Counted from the stretch's first letter, positions 8,757 through 18,068 are shown. The stretch is DNA of 64,000 bases from an uncultured Paracoccaceae bacterium (GCA_913061275.1 CAJXSR010000004.1:102347-166346), one strand, 5' to 3'. The notes: generated from the sequence alone by a model not told the origin. Numbers and translations: made by a program.

Positions 8757-9374
8757 TCAGTGATCTTTTGCCAAAACACCCAGACCCCGTAAATAAATAC
8801 CAATTCCTGTTTCCAATAAATCCTCTGGTGAAAATGGGGATCGTGTACCGGGTTCTCCGCGTGCATAAAGTTCTACAATACCGTGGCTCATGGCCCATAT
8901 GTGTTGACTGACCATTGTAGAGGGTGGCCGTTTGCCTTCGGGTATATCCAACGCTAGATTATCGGCGGCTTTGACCAATACATTTATTGCCCTGTTTGCG
9001 ACCGTGGCAAGTTCTGGATCGCTATTGATAGAAACGCCGCTTTCGAACATTGCTATATAATGCCCTGGGTGTTTTCGGGCGAATGCTAGATATGCGCGCC
9101 CTGTTGCTTCTACTGAGGTAACCGCTGAGCCGCCGCCTTTGGCATAAGCATACTCTAACAAATCGCCGAACATGGAAAACCCTTGCTTTGCAACCTCTGC
9201 AATCAAATCTTCTCGGCCCTTAAAATGCCGATAGGGGGCGGCGCCAGAAACACCAGCCAGTTTAGCGGCCTGTGAAATGGTAAAACCTGTTGGGCCTTTT
9301 TGTTCAATCAGTTTTATTGTGGCTTCAATAAGGGTTTGCTTCAGGTTTCCGTGGTGATAGGCACGTTTAGTCAT
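8757..9374 (-). CDS. TetR/AcrR family transcriptional regulator
   Basis: A 205-residue regulator. The N-terminal DNA-binding domain includes LKQTLIEATIKLIEQKG, then TISQAAKLAGVSGAAPYRHF and KGREDLIAEVAKQGF (residues about 10-65). The C-terminal ligand domain resembles the WHG-type TetR C-terminal domain (HPGHYIAMFESGVSI; HIWAMSHGIVELYARGEPG). The start overlaps the end of ppk2 by 8 bp, so the two genes are translationally close and probably one operon. The ligand is unknown. Confidence 0.9.
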   Translation of the reverse strand: MTKRAYHHGNLKQTLIEATIKLIEQKGPTGFTISQAAKLAGVSGAAPYRHFKGREDLIAEVAKQGFSMFGDLLEYAYAKGGGSAVTSVEATGRAYLAFARKHPGHYIAMFESGVSINSDPELATVANRAINVLVKAADNLALDIPEGKRPPSTMVSQHIWAMSHGIVELYARGEPGTRSPFSPEDLLETGIGIYLRGLGVLAKDH

Positions 9375-10251
9375 TTAAAATTTTGGGGCCTCCGCTAATT
9401 TTAGCGTCGGCGAGGCAGGCAATATCAGTGTCCTTCATTGGATATGGGATTTTTTCCAGAACGGTTCGAATAGCTGCTATGCGTGCACGTCTTTTATCGT
9501 CTGTTCTAATCACATGCCAAGGCGTGTGACCCGAATTGGATTTTGCCATGGTTTCGGTAATAGCAGATGTATAGGCATCCCATTTATATAGGCCTTTTAC
9601 GTCAATACCTGACAGTTTCCATTGCTTTAACCGATCACTTTCACGGTCTAGAAAACGGCGCAGCTGTTCTGCCCGCCCAACATTTAACCAAAGCTTAATA
9701 AGGATGATGCCATCATCTGCCAGCATGTTTTCAAAATCATTTACTTGATTGAAAAAATGCTTTCGTTGATCGTCTGTACAAAACCCGAATACATGTTCAA
9801 CCACACCACGGTTATACCAAGAGCGGTCAAAGAATACGATTTGCCCTGCACTTGGCATATGCTTGATATAGCGTTGAAAGTACCATTGAGATTGTTCAGT
9901 TTCTGTTGGTTTTGATAATGCAACAACACGTGTGATGCGCGGGTTCATATTTTCGCGGAACCGTTTGATTGTACCGCCTTTACCAGCGGCATCGCGGCCT
10001 TCAAATACAATAGCAATACGGGCGCCAGTTTCTTTGGCCCATGATTGCATTTTAACCAACTCTATTTGAAGAAGTTCCAATGACTCTTCGTACTCTTCGC
10101 GATCCTTACGTTCTTTATAAGGATATGTCGGGTCAAGAATTGCGTTCTTTTTTCCGTTTTTGATTTGTTCGCGAATTTCATTTGGCGCGTCATTTTGAAA
10201 AAAACTGCTAATCGCCCCTTCAAATGGTTTTGGGTAGTGTGGTTTTTTCAT
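9367..10251 (-). CDS. ppk2: Polyphosphate kinase 2
   Basis: PPK2-family enzyme that transfers phosphate between polyphosphate and nucleotides. It has 294 residues and a single PPK2 domain. The Walker A segment FEGRDAAGKGGTIKRFRENM is at about residues 83-102. The Walker B-type segment IVFFDRSWYNRGVVEHVFGF and the lid-helix arginines RRFLDRESDRLKQWKLSG are present. The length and single domain fit class I PPK2; nucleotide preference (ADP or GDP) cannot be read here. SD GAGG precedes the ATG. It overlaps the downstream TetR gene by 8 bp, an arrangement that suggests co-expression. Confidence 0.94.
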   Translation of the reverse strand: MKKPHYPKPFEGAISSFFQNDAPNEIREQIKNGKKNAILDPTYPYKERKDREEYEESLELLQIELVKMQSWAKETGARIAIVFEGRDAAGKGGTIKRFRENMNPRITRVVALSKPTETEQSQWYFQRYIKHMPSAGQIVFFDRSWYNRGVVEHVFGFCTDDQRKHFFNQVNDFENMLADDGIILIKLWLNVGRAEQLRRFLDRESDRLKQWKLSGIDVKGLYKWDAYTSAITETMAKSNSGHTPWHVIRTDDKRRARIAAIRTVLEKIPYPMKDTDIACLADAKISGGPKILND

Positions 10252-10302
10252 TATTGCCTCCCTGTATTATATTAATATGGAGTGGCAGGCTGCATTTAGC
10301 AA

Positions 10303-11238
10303 CTAGGCCGCATCCGCAACGGCCTTTACCGCTGCTTCTATTTGTTGGGTCGCCAACTGATGTGTGCCATGCCCCATACCCTTAACCGTTACCAGATTTG
10401 CATGTGGAACTACCTTAATAAATTTATCCGCGTGTTCGGATGCTGGAACAGATACATCAGTCGTCCCATGTATTAATTCAATGGGCATTTTTAGGTTAGG
10501 ATAAAACTTCGATTGTGCTAAAACCTGTGGCAGCAAAATGTTTAATTGCCGAGAGTTTTCTACAAAGTTTTTAAAACGAACAGAGATATTTACCCCAACA
10601 TGATCCAAATACCCTTTTGGTGATCCTTGTGGGGCGAATATAGTTTCATAACTATCCCGGAAATAAGTGTGCCTATAGAACGAGGTCGCGATAGCCATCA
10701 AAATCGGGCCGATTATTGGCTTTGCCATCACCCTGTAATTAATATGAATGGGGTAGGGTGTGGGCATAGACACTGCTGATACCAAAATAAGCCCACGCAC
10801 AAACTCAGGCGTATGCGTGGCTATGTGCAAGCTTAGAGCGCCCCCAAATGAATACCCCAGTAAATATGCGTTTTTCACCCCAAGTTCATGCGCCGCTTTT
10901 CGTAATAATTCAGATTGATCGGCTAAAGTCGCACCTTTTTTATTAGGAAGAGAGGTATAACCATGTCCCGGGCGATCAAATGCGATTACCGTATAGTCTT
11001 TGGCAAAACGGTCGACCAAATCGAATGTGAAGTCTTTCAAATGACCGCCAGCACCATGAAACATTATTAAATGTGGGCCAGTACCTTTTTTGACATAATG
11101 AATGTTAATGCCATCAATCTCTATAAATTCACCGACAGGCGGTGTGATTTGTTCAGCATGCTTGGTGAATTTACTTGATAGATAAATTGTAAGAAGTGCT
11201 AAGCAGATAATGCCAATCAAAAAAAGACTGATAACCAT
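10303..11238 (-). CDS. Alpha/beta hydrolase, membrane-anchored
   Basis: A 311-residue alpha/beta hydrolase with an N-terminal hydrophobic segment (MVISLFLIGIICLALLTIYL) that probably anchors it to the inner membrane. The oxyanion-hole region is LIMFHGAGGHLKDF. The nucleophile elbow is LLGYSFGGALSLHIA with the catalytic Ser in G-Y-S-F-G-G. The catalytic Asp is likely in LIHGTTDVSVPASE, and the His in VKGMGHGTHQLATQQ. The substrate is unknown. Its start codon lies 2 bp after the metA stop, so it is probably in the metA transcript, but no biochemical link is evident. Confidence 0.87.
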   Translation of the reverse strand: MVISLFLIGIICLALLTIYLSSKFTKHAEQITPPVGEFIEIDGINIHYVKKGTGPHLIMFHGAGGHLKDFTFDLVDRFAKDYTVIAFDRPGHGYTSLPNKKGATLADQSELLRKAAHELGVKNAYLLGYSFGGALSLHIATHTPEFVRGLILVSAVSMPTPYPIHINYRVMAKPIIGPILMAIATSFYRHTYFRDSYETIFAPQGSPKGYLDHVGVNISVRFKNFVENSRQLNILLPQVLAQSKFYPNLKMPIELIHGTTDVSVPASEHADKFIKVVPHANLVTVKGMGHGTHQLATQQIEAAVKAVADAA

Positions 11239-11240
11239 AT

Positions 11241-12158
11241 TTAAGACCCGATTTTTGATATATCAAAATGTGTGGTCTGGTATATTTCATTTATCCAGTT
11301 GCCATACATCAAGTGCCCGTGTCCGCGCCAACGGTTAAAGGGATGTAAAGACGGATCATCATTCGGATAGTAATTACACGGAACATTTATGGGTGTACCA
11401 TTTGCAATGTCACGGTCATATTCTTCCTTTAAAGTGCCGCTATCATATTCAAAGTGATTGAAGATATAGATTGCACGGTGGCTATCGTCTTTTACCAAAC
11501 AAGGGCCAGTTTCTTCACTGCTGATTAATACGTCGAGGCCTTCTGCGGCCTCTATTTCAGACATCTTATTTTCCGTCCAACGACTAACGGGGATTACCAA
11601 ATCATCTGAAAAACCACGCAAGTAGGGTGAAGAATGATCCTGCACCTGATGGCGAAAACAGCCAAAAGATTTAGTATCCAGCATGTGCTTTTGCACCCCG
11701 TGGAAATAATAGATCATCGCCATGCCGCCCCAGCACACGCCAAAGGTGGAATGTACATTGGTTTGTGTCCAATCCATCACTTCGCGCAACTCATCCCAAT
11801 AGGTAACATCTTCAAATGGTAAATGCTCAATCGGCGCACCCGTGATGATAAGCCCGTCAAATTTTCGGTGCTTGATGTCTTGGAAACTTGTATAAAAAGA
11901 CTCCATATGGTCATGCGATGTGGTTTTTGAAATATGTTCTGACATGCGGATCAAGGTCAGATCAATTTGCAAAGGTGTTGACCCGATTAAACGCGCGAAC
12001 TGCGTTTCGGTCTGAATTTTTTTAGGCATCAGATTTAATAGGCCGATTTGCAATGGGCGTATGTCTTGCTTGTTTGCAGCACCTTCTGACATAACCATAA
12101 CGCCTTCTGATTTCAGAATGTTATGGGCAGGTAATTTTGTGGGTATTCTAATGGGCAT
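11241..12158 (-). CDS. metA: Homoserine O-acyltransferase (MetA type)
   Basis: Acylates homoserine in the first committed step of methionine synthesis. It has 305 residues, normal for MetA. The N-terminus [20 protein letters not shown] and [20 protein letters not shown] are family signatures. The acyl-enzyme cysteine is in [17 protein letters not shown] (about C142), and the His-Glu of the catalytic triad is in [14 protein letters not shown]. Whether it uses acetyl- or succinyl-CoA cannot be told safely from sequence alone; most MetA of this branch use acetyl-CoA. It follows the P-loop gene by 37 bp, leaving no room for a SAM riboswitch. Confidence 0.95.
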   Translation of the reverse strand: MPIRIPTKLPAHNILKSEGVMVMSEGAANKQDIRPLQIGLLNLMPKKIQTETQFARLIGSTPLQIDLTLIRMSEHISKTTSHDHMESFYTSFQDIKHRKFDGLIITGAPIEHLPFEDVTYWDELREVMDWTQTNVHSTFGVCWGGMAMIYYFHGVQKHMLDTKSFGCFRHQVQDHSSPYLRGFSDDLVIPVSRWTENKMSEIEAAEGLDVLISSEETGPCLVKDDSHRAIYIFNHFEYDSGTLKEEYDRDIANGTPINVPCNYYPNDDPSLHPFNRWRGHGHLMYGNWINEIYQTTHFDISKIGS

Positions 12159-12195
12159 TGATTTTCTTTCACCTATAAGCGGTCAAATAGGCTGG

Positions 12196-13059
12196 TTATT
12201 TGGTTTTCTCAAGAGTATCTTCTATCACTTTATCGAAATCGGCAGTGGTTCGCACATTATGAATATCAGTGGCTTCCACGGTAACACCCCATTTTTGCGC
12301 AATCGCTTTATAGCGGGGCAGACGGTCTGCCAGTAATTGTTTGTATCCAAAACGTATGAAATCATCTGGATCAACCTCATTTGGTGCCACTGACTTTTCA
12401 GTTAAATATTGATCCCAACAGGTGACTAGAAAACTTTCTGGGTAATACATCGGCTTTGGGGATTTATTAAACCGTTCCACAAGTACATCTATATGATCAT
12501 CATTGCCTTCTATCCATACTGGTAAAAGATGTTGCGATACCAGTGACATAACGGTGTCATCATCATCATTTGCATCTACCACTTCGACAACAGAACCAGA
12601 TGTATCACAGATGAAGTTGTCATAGTTATATAGATCTTTGGCGCGTTGAATGAAATGCACGGTATCTTTCATAGAATTGATTTCCGCATCGCGGTGCAGT
12701 CGTTGACGACGCAAGTATTCATCAAACGCAATGCCACCTTTGGTTGGGTCGCCTGGTTTGCCTAAATAGGTGGATAGGGGCGAAAGGTCTGAAAATTTTA
12801 GGTTAGACGCAATATAGATTGCATCCGCCCTTAGTAAATCAGCCAGAAACGGGTTGCGCATGGCCTCAATTTTGAAGTTATCAGCGATATGTTCGCCCAT
12901 ATAACGGGTGCCAATGCGGTAATCGACGCTATAGTGAAACCAGTCGCCGTGATCGCGAAGTATCTCACTGATATAGGTTTTTCCAAGGCCCGACATGCCA
13001 AATAGCATTACCTTTTTGGCTTTGGCATTACGCCAGTCTTTTGCAGAATTATACAGCAT
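12196..13059 (-). CDS. P-loop ATPase of unknown function
   Basis: A 287-residue protein with a clear Walker A motif GMSGLGKT at residues 21-28, close to the N-terminus as in small nucleotide kinases. DYRIGTRYMGEHIADNF and FICDTSGSVVEVVDANDDDD follow; the latter could hold the Walker B-like acidic residue. The C-terminal part is rich in aromatic and acidic residues. It resembles a conserved alphaproteobacterial 'ATPase' without an assigned role. It precedes metA by 37 bp on the same strand and may be the first gene of a transcript with metA and the hydrolase. I do not recognise a specific function. Confidence 0.75.
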   Translation of the reverse strand: MLYNSAKDWRNAKAKKVMLFGMSGLGKTYISEILRDHGDWFHYSVDYRIGTRYMGEHIADNFKIEAMRNPFLADLLRADAIYIASNLKFSDLSPLSTYLGKPGDPTKGGIAFDEYLRRQRLHRDAEINSMKDTVHFIQRAKDLYNYDNFICDTSGSVVEVVDANDDDDTVMSLVSQHLLPVWIEGNDDHIDVLVERFNKSPKPMYYPESFLVTCWDQYLTEKSVAPNEVDPDDFIRFGYKQLLADRLPRYKAIAQKWGVTVEATDIHNVRTTADFDKVIEDTLEKTK

Positions 13060-13119
13060 TGCGGCCTCTTTTTTACTTTAAGCATATCCTAAAGCAAAAA
13101 AGCGAGAGAAGTTCAATTA

Positions 13120-14016
13120 CTAACGTCTTATGATACGTCCATCTATTATAACCATGCCTAGGGCGATGGTGGCAAAACCCAGATAGGCAGAAGTGGGTAA
13201 ATTTTCACCTAAGACCACAGAACCCCAGAATACGGCAGTAGGCGGGACAAGTAATGTGACTAGGCTTAAGTTGCCACTACCAGCAAGGTTTAAAGCGCGG
13301 TAATACAGAAAGTACGCAACGGAAGTAGCTGGTATTGCTAAGAAAAACATGGCTGCATAGGTATTAGGTAGCAATGTAAAATTTGGGGTGCCGTCGATGA
13401 ATAACGCCAAGGGCACCATAATTAAACTTGCCCCCGTTAACATGCCTGTTGCAGCCATGATTGGGTGTAATCCTTGCAATGTGTGCCGTCCCCAGCTTGC
13501 AGCAAGCCCATAAGCGAAACTTGCACAAAGAAGGGCTATTTGCGCCAAAGACCGTATATCAAAGCTTTGTAATGCGTCATATCCAATGGTGATGCATACA
13601 CCGATAAAGGCAATAGAAGCACCGATTAACTTAACTCCCGTTAGGCGTTCGTCGGCAAAGGCAATAGCGGCAATCAAGATACCGAATATGGCGGTAGAGC
13701 CGTTGATGATTGATGCTAGCCCACTTTCAATATGGGTTTGCCCCCATGCGATTAGGGAAAAAGGGATGGCGTTGTTTAAAAAGCCCATGACCAAAAGTGC
13801 GCCCCATGCTTTCAAACTGGAAGGCAACGGAATTTTCAATGCAAAAACCACTGCCCACAGAACCAAACCGCCCCAAAAAACGCGGTGCGCCACAAGGGTA
13901 AAAACGGGTAATTCACGCAGGCCTATGGCAAAACTTAAAAAGCTTGCACCCCAAATAAGGGCAAGCGATATAAGACTGACCCATGCTGCCAGTGATAAGG
14001 ATTTTTGTGGTTTCAT
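13120..14016 (-). CDS. EamA family (DMT) transporter
   Basis: A 298-residue inner-membrane protein with about ten hydrophobic segments in two EamA repeats. The first repeat begins LISLALIWGASFLSFAIGLR and the second AQIALLCASFAYGLAASWGR. LASIINGSTAIFGILIAAIA and LSLVTLLVPPTAVFWGSVVL are typical helix motifs. It is probably a metabolite exporter of the drug/metabolite transporter superfamily; the substrate is unknown. A second EamA gene is 74 bp upstream on the same strand. The two are not close duplicates. Confidence 0.88.
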   Translation of the reverse strand: MKPQKSLSLAAWVSLISLALIWGASFLSFAIGLRELPVFTLVAHRVFWGGLVLWAVVFALKIPLPSSLKAWGALLVMGFLNNAIPFSLIAWGQTHIESGLASIINGSTAIFGILIAAIAFADERLTGVKLIGASIAFIGVCITIGYDALQSFDIRSLAQIALLCASFAYGLAASWGRHTLQGLHPIMAATGMLTGASLIMVPLALFIDGTPNFTLLPNTYAAMFFLAIPATSVAYFLYYRALNLAGSGNLSLVTLLVPPTAVFWGSVVLGENLPTSAYLGFATIALGMVIIDGRIIRR

Positions 14017-14090
14017 ATGGTGTTTATTGCCTTGATATAAGGATGAATAACAAACGATTATTCGTGATCTACTACATCATTATTTGTGGT

Positions 14091-14984
14091 TTATTTTCGG
14101 GCTGTTTCAACCCGTTTCTTGCGGGTTTCCGCCCAAATATTGATATAGTTCGACCCAAAGATGATGATGGCCCCAAGGATAACCCAAATATCCAGCGGCT
14201 CGTTATAAAACAACATGCCGATGGTTGCTATAATAGGTAGGCGGGTGAAATCTACAGGCAAAACCACGGTTGCAGGGGCCAGTGTTAGGGCCTTGGTGAT
14301 ACACGAATGTGCAAGCAAGCCACCTAAGCCAACGATAATAACCCAATGGATGGTATCAAAGGTGGGTAAGGCTATATCAAAATCGTAGCCTGCACCGATC
14401 AACCCAAATATCAGCTGAAGCAAGGTCATCCAGAAAAGGATGCTTAGAATTGGTTCCGTGCGGGTCAAGTTTTTGGTGGCGATTGACGTGGCAGCAAAAC
14501 ATATAGCACTGAAAGCGGCGGCAATGATGCCAATACTTAAACCTGCCGCCCAAGGCCGCGTAACCATTAATATGCCAGTAAAGCCGATAAAAACTGCTGT
14601 AACCCGTAGTGTGCTAAGCTTTTCAGATAACAAAAATGGTGCCGCCAATGTGACCCAAATTGGTACTGAAAATTCAAAGGCAAACAGATGGGCCAATGGG
14701 ATAACTGTGACGGCAAAAAACCACAGATTTTGACCTATGAAGTGAAATAAATTACGCCAAAAGTGCAAGCCTATTCGGGCTGTTTTGATTTGCGGAATTT
14801 TACGCGTTGCCACTCCAAAGCTGCCCACGATAATAAACCCGATAAGAGAGCGGTACAACATGATTTCAAAGGTATCTAATTGAAAGCTCATCTCACGGCC
14901 GGCAACTGCCATGGCCGAAAATGACACAACAGCACCCATCATCCACATTGCGGCTTTTATGGTATTTGATAAAGGGGCTGCCAT
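14091..14984 (-). CDS. EamA family (DMT) transporter
   Basis: A 297-residue membrane protein with about ten transmembrane segments. The N-terminal repeat starts IKAAMWMMGAVVSFSAMAVA and includes LDTFEIMLYRSLIGFIIVGS. The second repeat includes FSAICFAATSIATKNLTRTE and VVLPVDFTRLPIIATIGMLF. It belongs to the EamA family that includes RhaT-like and riboflavin-type exporters; substrate unknown. It is upstream of the second EamA gene (gap 74 bp), and the pair may be one transcript. Confidence 0.88.
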   Translation of the reverse strand: MAAPLSNTIKAAMWMMGAVVSFSAMAVAGREMSFQLDTFEIMLYRSLIGFIIVGSFGVATRKIPQIKTARIGLHFWRNLFHFIGQNLWFFAVTVIPLAHLFAFEFSVPIWVTLAAPFLLSEKLSTLRVTAVFIGFTGILMVTRPWAAGLSIGIIAAAFSAICFAATSIATKNLTRTEPILSILFWMTLLQLIFGLIGAGYDFDIALPTFDTIHWVIIVGLGGLLAHSCITKALTLAPATVVLPVDFTRLPIIATIGMLFYNEPLDIWVILGAIIIFGSNYINIWAETRKKRVETARK

Positions 14985-15044
14985 AGATCTGACCTTTGAA
15001 TTAAAAGCCAGACGCTAACGCTTACCTAAGCAAAAGAAAATACG

Positions 15045-15503
15045 TTATTCTACGGGTTGTTCCAAGTCTGCGTTGGTTACACATTCCACACCTTCGCCTG
15101 CGAATTTGGTGCAGATGAAATCAACAAATAAACCGAACAACGCCCCTTCAACCACAAACCACCAAGGCGAAGATAACAATGCCCCTTCACCAAAGGCTGT
15201 AATTTGCATCGCTGATAAGTCATCATAGATAAACAGTGTCAGAATTAGGTTCATCCAACCGCCAATCCAAAGCCCGCGTAGCCACCATGGTAAAGGCATT
15301 TTAATCAGCGGATGGTAGTCTAACACCCCCATAAGCCCAACAAAGGCACCGATCATAATGTAGTATAGAACAAAGGCCAACTGCATGACCCAACCGATAT
15401 CGGGGAAAAAATACGGGAAGAGCAGTATCCCGCCACCCGCGAATATAAGGCCAAGTGTTTTGCCATAAGTGATGCGCATGATTATAGATGGGTTTTTAAA
15501 CAT
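15045..15503 (-). CDS. Conserved membrane protein of unknown function
   Basis: A 152-residue protein with four likely membrane segments: LGLIFAGGGILLFPYFF, GWVMQLAFVLYYIMIGAFVG, LWIGGWMNLILTLFIY and SPWWFVVEGALFGLFVDF. The C-terminus is short and acidic (NADLEQPVE) with one Cys. SD AAAGGAAAT precedes the ATG. I recognise no specific family. It stands alone between the EamA pair and the monooxygenase gene. Confidence 0.65.
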   Translation of the reverse strand: MFKNPSIIMRITYGKTLGLIFAGGGILLFPYFFPDIGWVMQLAFVLYYIMIGAFVGLMGVLDYHPLIKMPLPWWLRGLWIGGWMNLILTLFIYDDLSAMQITAFGEGALLSSPWWFVVEGALFGLFVDFICTKFAGEGVECVTNADLEQPVE

Positions 15504-15578
15504 GGGTCATTTCCTTTCGGTGTGAACCCATGTAAAATAGCACATTCTGCTATAACGTGCTTTGATATAGATCAGAGT

Positions 15579-15833
15579 TTATGCAACTTCTGTAATTGTA
15601 TAATTACGTGGTAAGCCTGCGGTGATTTCTGCCCAAGGCGAGGTGCTTGCACGGGTTTGGTGTTGGTCAAAGGCCGCGCGATCAACAAAAGTTTCTGCCA
15701 CCAAAAAACGCCCTTGAATATCAGGGCAAGGGGTTACTTCAAATGACAGGCATCCAGCTTCAGCGCGCGTAAGCGCTATATGGTCAATCAAGGCTTTGGC
15801 CACAGCTTCAATACGGTCAGGTGTTACGTCCAT
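15579..15833 (-). CDS. Antibiotic biosynthesis monooxygenase (ABM) domain protein
   Basis: An 84-residue single-domain protein of the dimeric alpha-beta-barrel ABM fold. RIEAVAKALIDHIALTRAEA, then GCLSFEVTPCPDIQGRFLVA and ETFVDRAAFDQHQTRAST match the family pattern (T-R-x-E-x-G-C-x-x-[FY], E-x-[WF]-x-[DS]-x-x-[AG]-[FL]-x-x-H). Members include quinol monooxygenases such as YgiN and enzymes of unknown substrate; the role here is not predictable. A single gene. Confidence 0.85.
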   Translation of the reverse strand: MDVTPDRIEAVAKALIDHIALTRAEAGCLSFEVTPCPDIQGRFLVAETFVDRAAFDQHQTRASTSPWAEITAGLPRNYTITEVA

Positions 15834-16017
15834 ATAGCCTGAAAGTTGGATTTTATGTATAACTATAACCTATCCCCATTTAATAATTGGTAGAACTTTG
15901 TTCTATACTTAAAAGTTATTTATCTGCATAGAGATTGTAATAGTTGTGTCATCTATTTATCGAAAGCGTTTAGATTATTCGCTAATTGAGGTAGACATTT
16001 ACGCGCCGAATTCTTTC

Positions 16018-17007
16018 TCATTCACCTAACTTTAACCAATCTATCTCATCAACTCTTTGAGAAAAGAATTTTGCACCAGATAGAGTATGGTGTCCTCTAT
16101 CATAATAATTTTTACTAAGATTTTGTTCAACTGCAGAACATATCTTTGTTTCATTATTACAAACGTAATCCATTCTGTTAAGGGTTTTTGCACCTGCCGC
16201 TTCTGAAATTCGCTCAACCATTTTATTGATATCGGATCCTTTGTCAGCATCTCGTTCCTCAAGGTAGTATTCAAAATAGGCTCGGTTAACGCGTAAAACA
16301 GTGCCACTTAGTGTCATTGAACTCTTAAATGAATTTTGCACCACTACATCAATTAAACTAAAGCCACTTGCTTCACCTGAAAATTCAAATATATTTTTAA
16401 CTACGATTGGCGTTTTGTTTTCTTGAATTATTCTGTCGAGTACATATTTTAACTTTTCAACATCATTTACATTGATTCTAGAAGCAATAATAACGTAGTC
16501 AGAGGCATGATAATTCGGGCTATTCCATAGAGAATAGCTTGAAGACAAGTCACTTATTTGTGCGCCGTATCGTGCAACTTGGTATTTACTTTGTACGGTC
16601 TCAGAGTTGAAAAGAATATTAAATACATCTTTTGAATGTGAGTTTCCAACGACAAGTATATTGCGACGTTTATCTGGTTGCACAAACCATTTTTTTTCAT
16701 CAAAGTCATTATTTTTTACGCCATAGCTTTGATTGTCAGAAAGCTCTCTTAATATGCCCCATGATTTTTTTTGTAGAAGCTTATTATCACGTACATACTC
16801 TCCAAAGGTTATAGAAGCATTCGCAGGATGAAATATCCCTGGATTTATTTCTTTACTGAACTTCCACCCTAAGACGCCAATTACTGATAATAAAATCAAA
16901 CCAGAAACGCTGAAGCTAAACATGGCTTTTTTGCCAATGAAACCCCGATTTCGAAAAGGCGACTCGACAAATTTCCAGCTTAAAAATGCGACTAACAATG
17001 TCATCAC
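16018..17007 (-). pseudogene. C-terminal (SGNH) half of a frameshifted polysaccharide acyltransferase
   Basis: A 329-codon frame holding the last membrane helix of the acyltransferase-3 domain (TLLVAFLSWKFVESPFRNRG, with the conserved W-x-F-V-E-x-P-F-R), one more hydrophobic helix, and a periplasmic SGNH domain. VVGNSHSKDVFN is the GDSH-like block I with the nucleophilic Ser, and YDRGHHTLSGAKFFSQRV is block V with the catalytic Asp/His. This belongs with the frame at 17054-17953; both form one OafA-type gene (about 641 aa) if one 10-bp repeat unit is removed. In the present state this half has no good ribosome-binding site of its own, so it is probably not translated. Confidence 0.8.
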
Positions 17008-17045
17008 TGAAGCGAAAAGGAAGGTTGAGTCAGTGGGTTCAAAAA

Positions 17046-17071
17046 AATAAACTCTAATAAACTCTAATAAA
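17046..17071 (-). repeat. 10-bp tandem repeat (2.6 units) causing a frameshift
   Basis: On the plus strand the unit CTCTAATAAA occurs twice in tandem (17052-17061, 17062-17071) after a partial unit AATAAA (17046-17051). On the coding strand this is TTTATTAGAG. With two full units the frame hits TAG at 17056-17054. With one unit the frame runs on through V-Y-F-F-E-P-T-D into the C-terminal half. Unit length 10 is not a multiple of 3, so unit gain or loss switches the frame. Confidence 0.9.
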
Positions 17072-17953
17072 CGCGAATATAGGTTGATGCCATAAGTAGG
17101 CAGAGTAGCTAATCAACCCAATACCTACAAACAGCTTCGTGCTTAACAGTTTAGCGGTTAGCGTTTCTTTTCCAGAAAATAGAACCAATAAGACGACACC
17201 GACTACTGGAACTAAAGCATAAACACTGGGAAACGGTGTATTTTTATCGTAAGCGAAGATAGCAAACAAGATTGCCGCTAATCCTAGCAGAGATAAAGCA
17301 TTGTTAGCTTTCACTCCACTTTTGTGCGCTACAAATGCAGCAATCGAGCCTGCAAGCAGTTCCCAAGCGCGTGTTGGTGCCAAATAGAAATTAGCTGATG
17401 GTTCATTTCGCCAAGCCCATTCACTTAATGCTAAGCTGATTGCTGCAAACACAATAATCATCCAAAACACCCTGTTCTTACCAAATCTCCATGCTACGAA
17501 TAGGAATATTGGAAAAAGTACGTAGTACTGTTCTTCAACGGCTAAGCTCCACGTATGCAGCAATGGTTTATTTTCAGATGCTGCGCCAAAATAGCCACTT
17601 TCCAGCCAAAACAGAATGTTAGATGCAAACAAGTTGACCGCTACAATGCTTTGCGAAAAATCCTTCATCCGATCTGGTAGCATCCACATCCAAGCAAATG
17701 GGAGACACACAAGCATAACAAAGAAAAGCGCTGGTAAAATTCTTCGGGCACGCCGCTCGTAGAAGTTAATTATACTAAACCGGTCGTTTTCCATATCTTC
17801 AATAAGGATTGTTGTAATCAGATAGCCACTGATTACAAAGAATACATCAACACCAACAAAACCCCCACTAAACACCTCAAATCCTGCGTGGAATAAGATG
17901 ACTGGGACGACAGCAAGGGCACGTAAACCATCAATTTCGGCACGGTATTTCAA
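17054..17953 (-). CDS. N-terminal acyltransferase-3 half of a frameshifted OafA-type protein
   Basis: Membrane acyltransferase domain that moves acetyl or other acyl groups onto surface polysaccharide such as O-antigen. It starts at TTG 17953 (KYRAEIDGLRALAVVPVILF) with AAGGA 9 nt upstream. The catalytic-region His in VILFHAG, VFFVISGYLITTIL, FYERRARRILPALFFVML and HTWSLAVEEQYYVLFP are all family motifs. About nine membrane helices are present before HQPIFAFIRVY, where the frame stops at 17056-17054. The missing last helix and SGNH domain lie in another frame at 16018-17007. The break is exactly a 10-bp tandem repeat. The present allele would make a truncated, probably inactive protein. Confidence 0.85.
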   Translation of the reverse strand: MKYRAEIDGLRALAVVPVILFHAGFEVFSGGFVGVDVFFVISGYLITTILIEDMENDRFSIINFYERRARRILPALFFVMLVCLPFAWMWMLPDRMKDFSQSIVAVNLFASNILFWLESGYFGAASENKPLLHTWSLAVEEQYYVLFPIFLFVAWRFGKNRVFWMIIVFAAISLALSEWAWRNEPSANFYLAPTRAWELLAGSIAAFVAHKSGVKANNALSLLGLAAILFAIFAYDKNTPFPSVYALVPVVGVVLLVLFSGKETLTAKLLSTKLFVGIGLISYSAYLWHQPIFAFIRVY

Positions 17954-17991
17954 AAATAGTAATCCTTAGTTAGATAGGCTTAGAAAAAGCG

Positions 17992-18068
17992 ATCAGGTTA
18001 ATTTGGTTTTGGGTTTACGTCCTTCAATTAACGAATTTTCAGCGCCCTAGGCGTAAAGCCAACCTGAT
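17992..18068. other. Long imperfect inverted repeat upstream of the acyltransferase gene
   Basis: ATCAGGTT (17992-17999) pairs with AACCTGAT (18061-18068), and GGTTTACG (18012-18019) with CGTAAAGCC (18052-18060, one bulge). This gives a potential 77-nt stem-loop in the 276-bp gap between the acyltransferase gene and guaA. It starts 39 bp upstream of the TTG start. It could be a 5' leader structure, an operator, or a remnant; no gene was found in the gap. Confidence 0.4.

Noticed and set aside
11200..12195. SAM-II riboswitch upstream of metA
   Set aside because: Common in alphaproteobacteria before metA, but only 37 bp separate metA from the preceding gene, and no pseudoknot-like sequence is present there.
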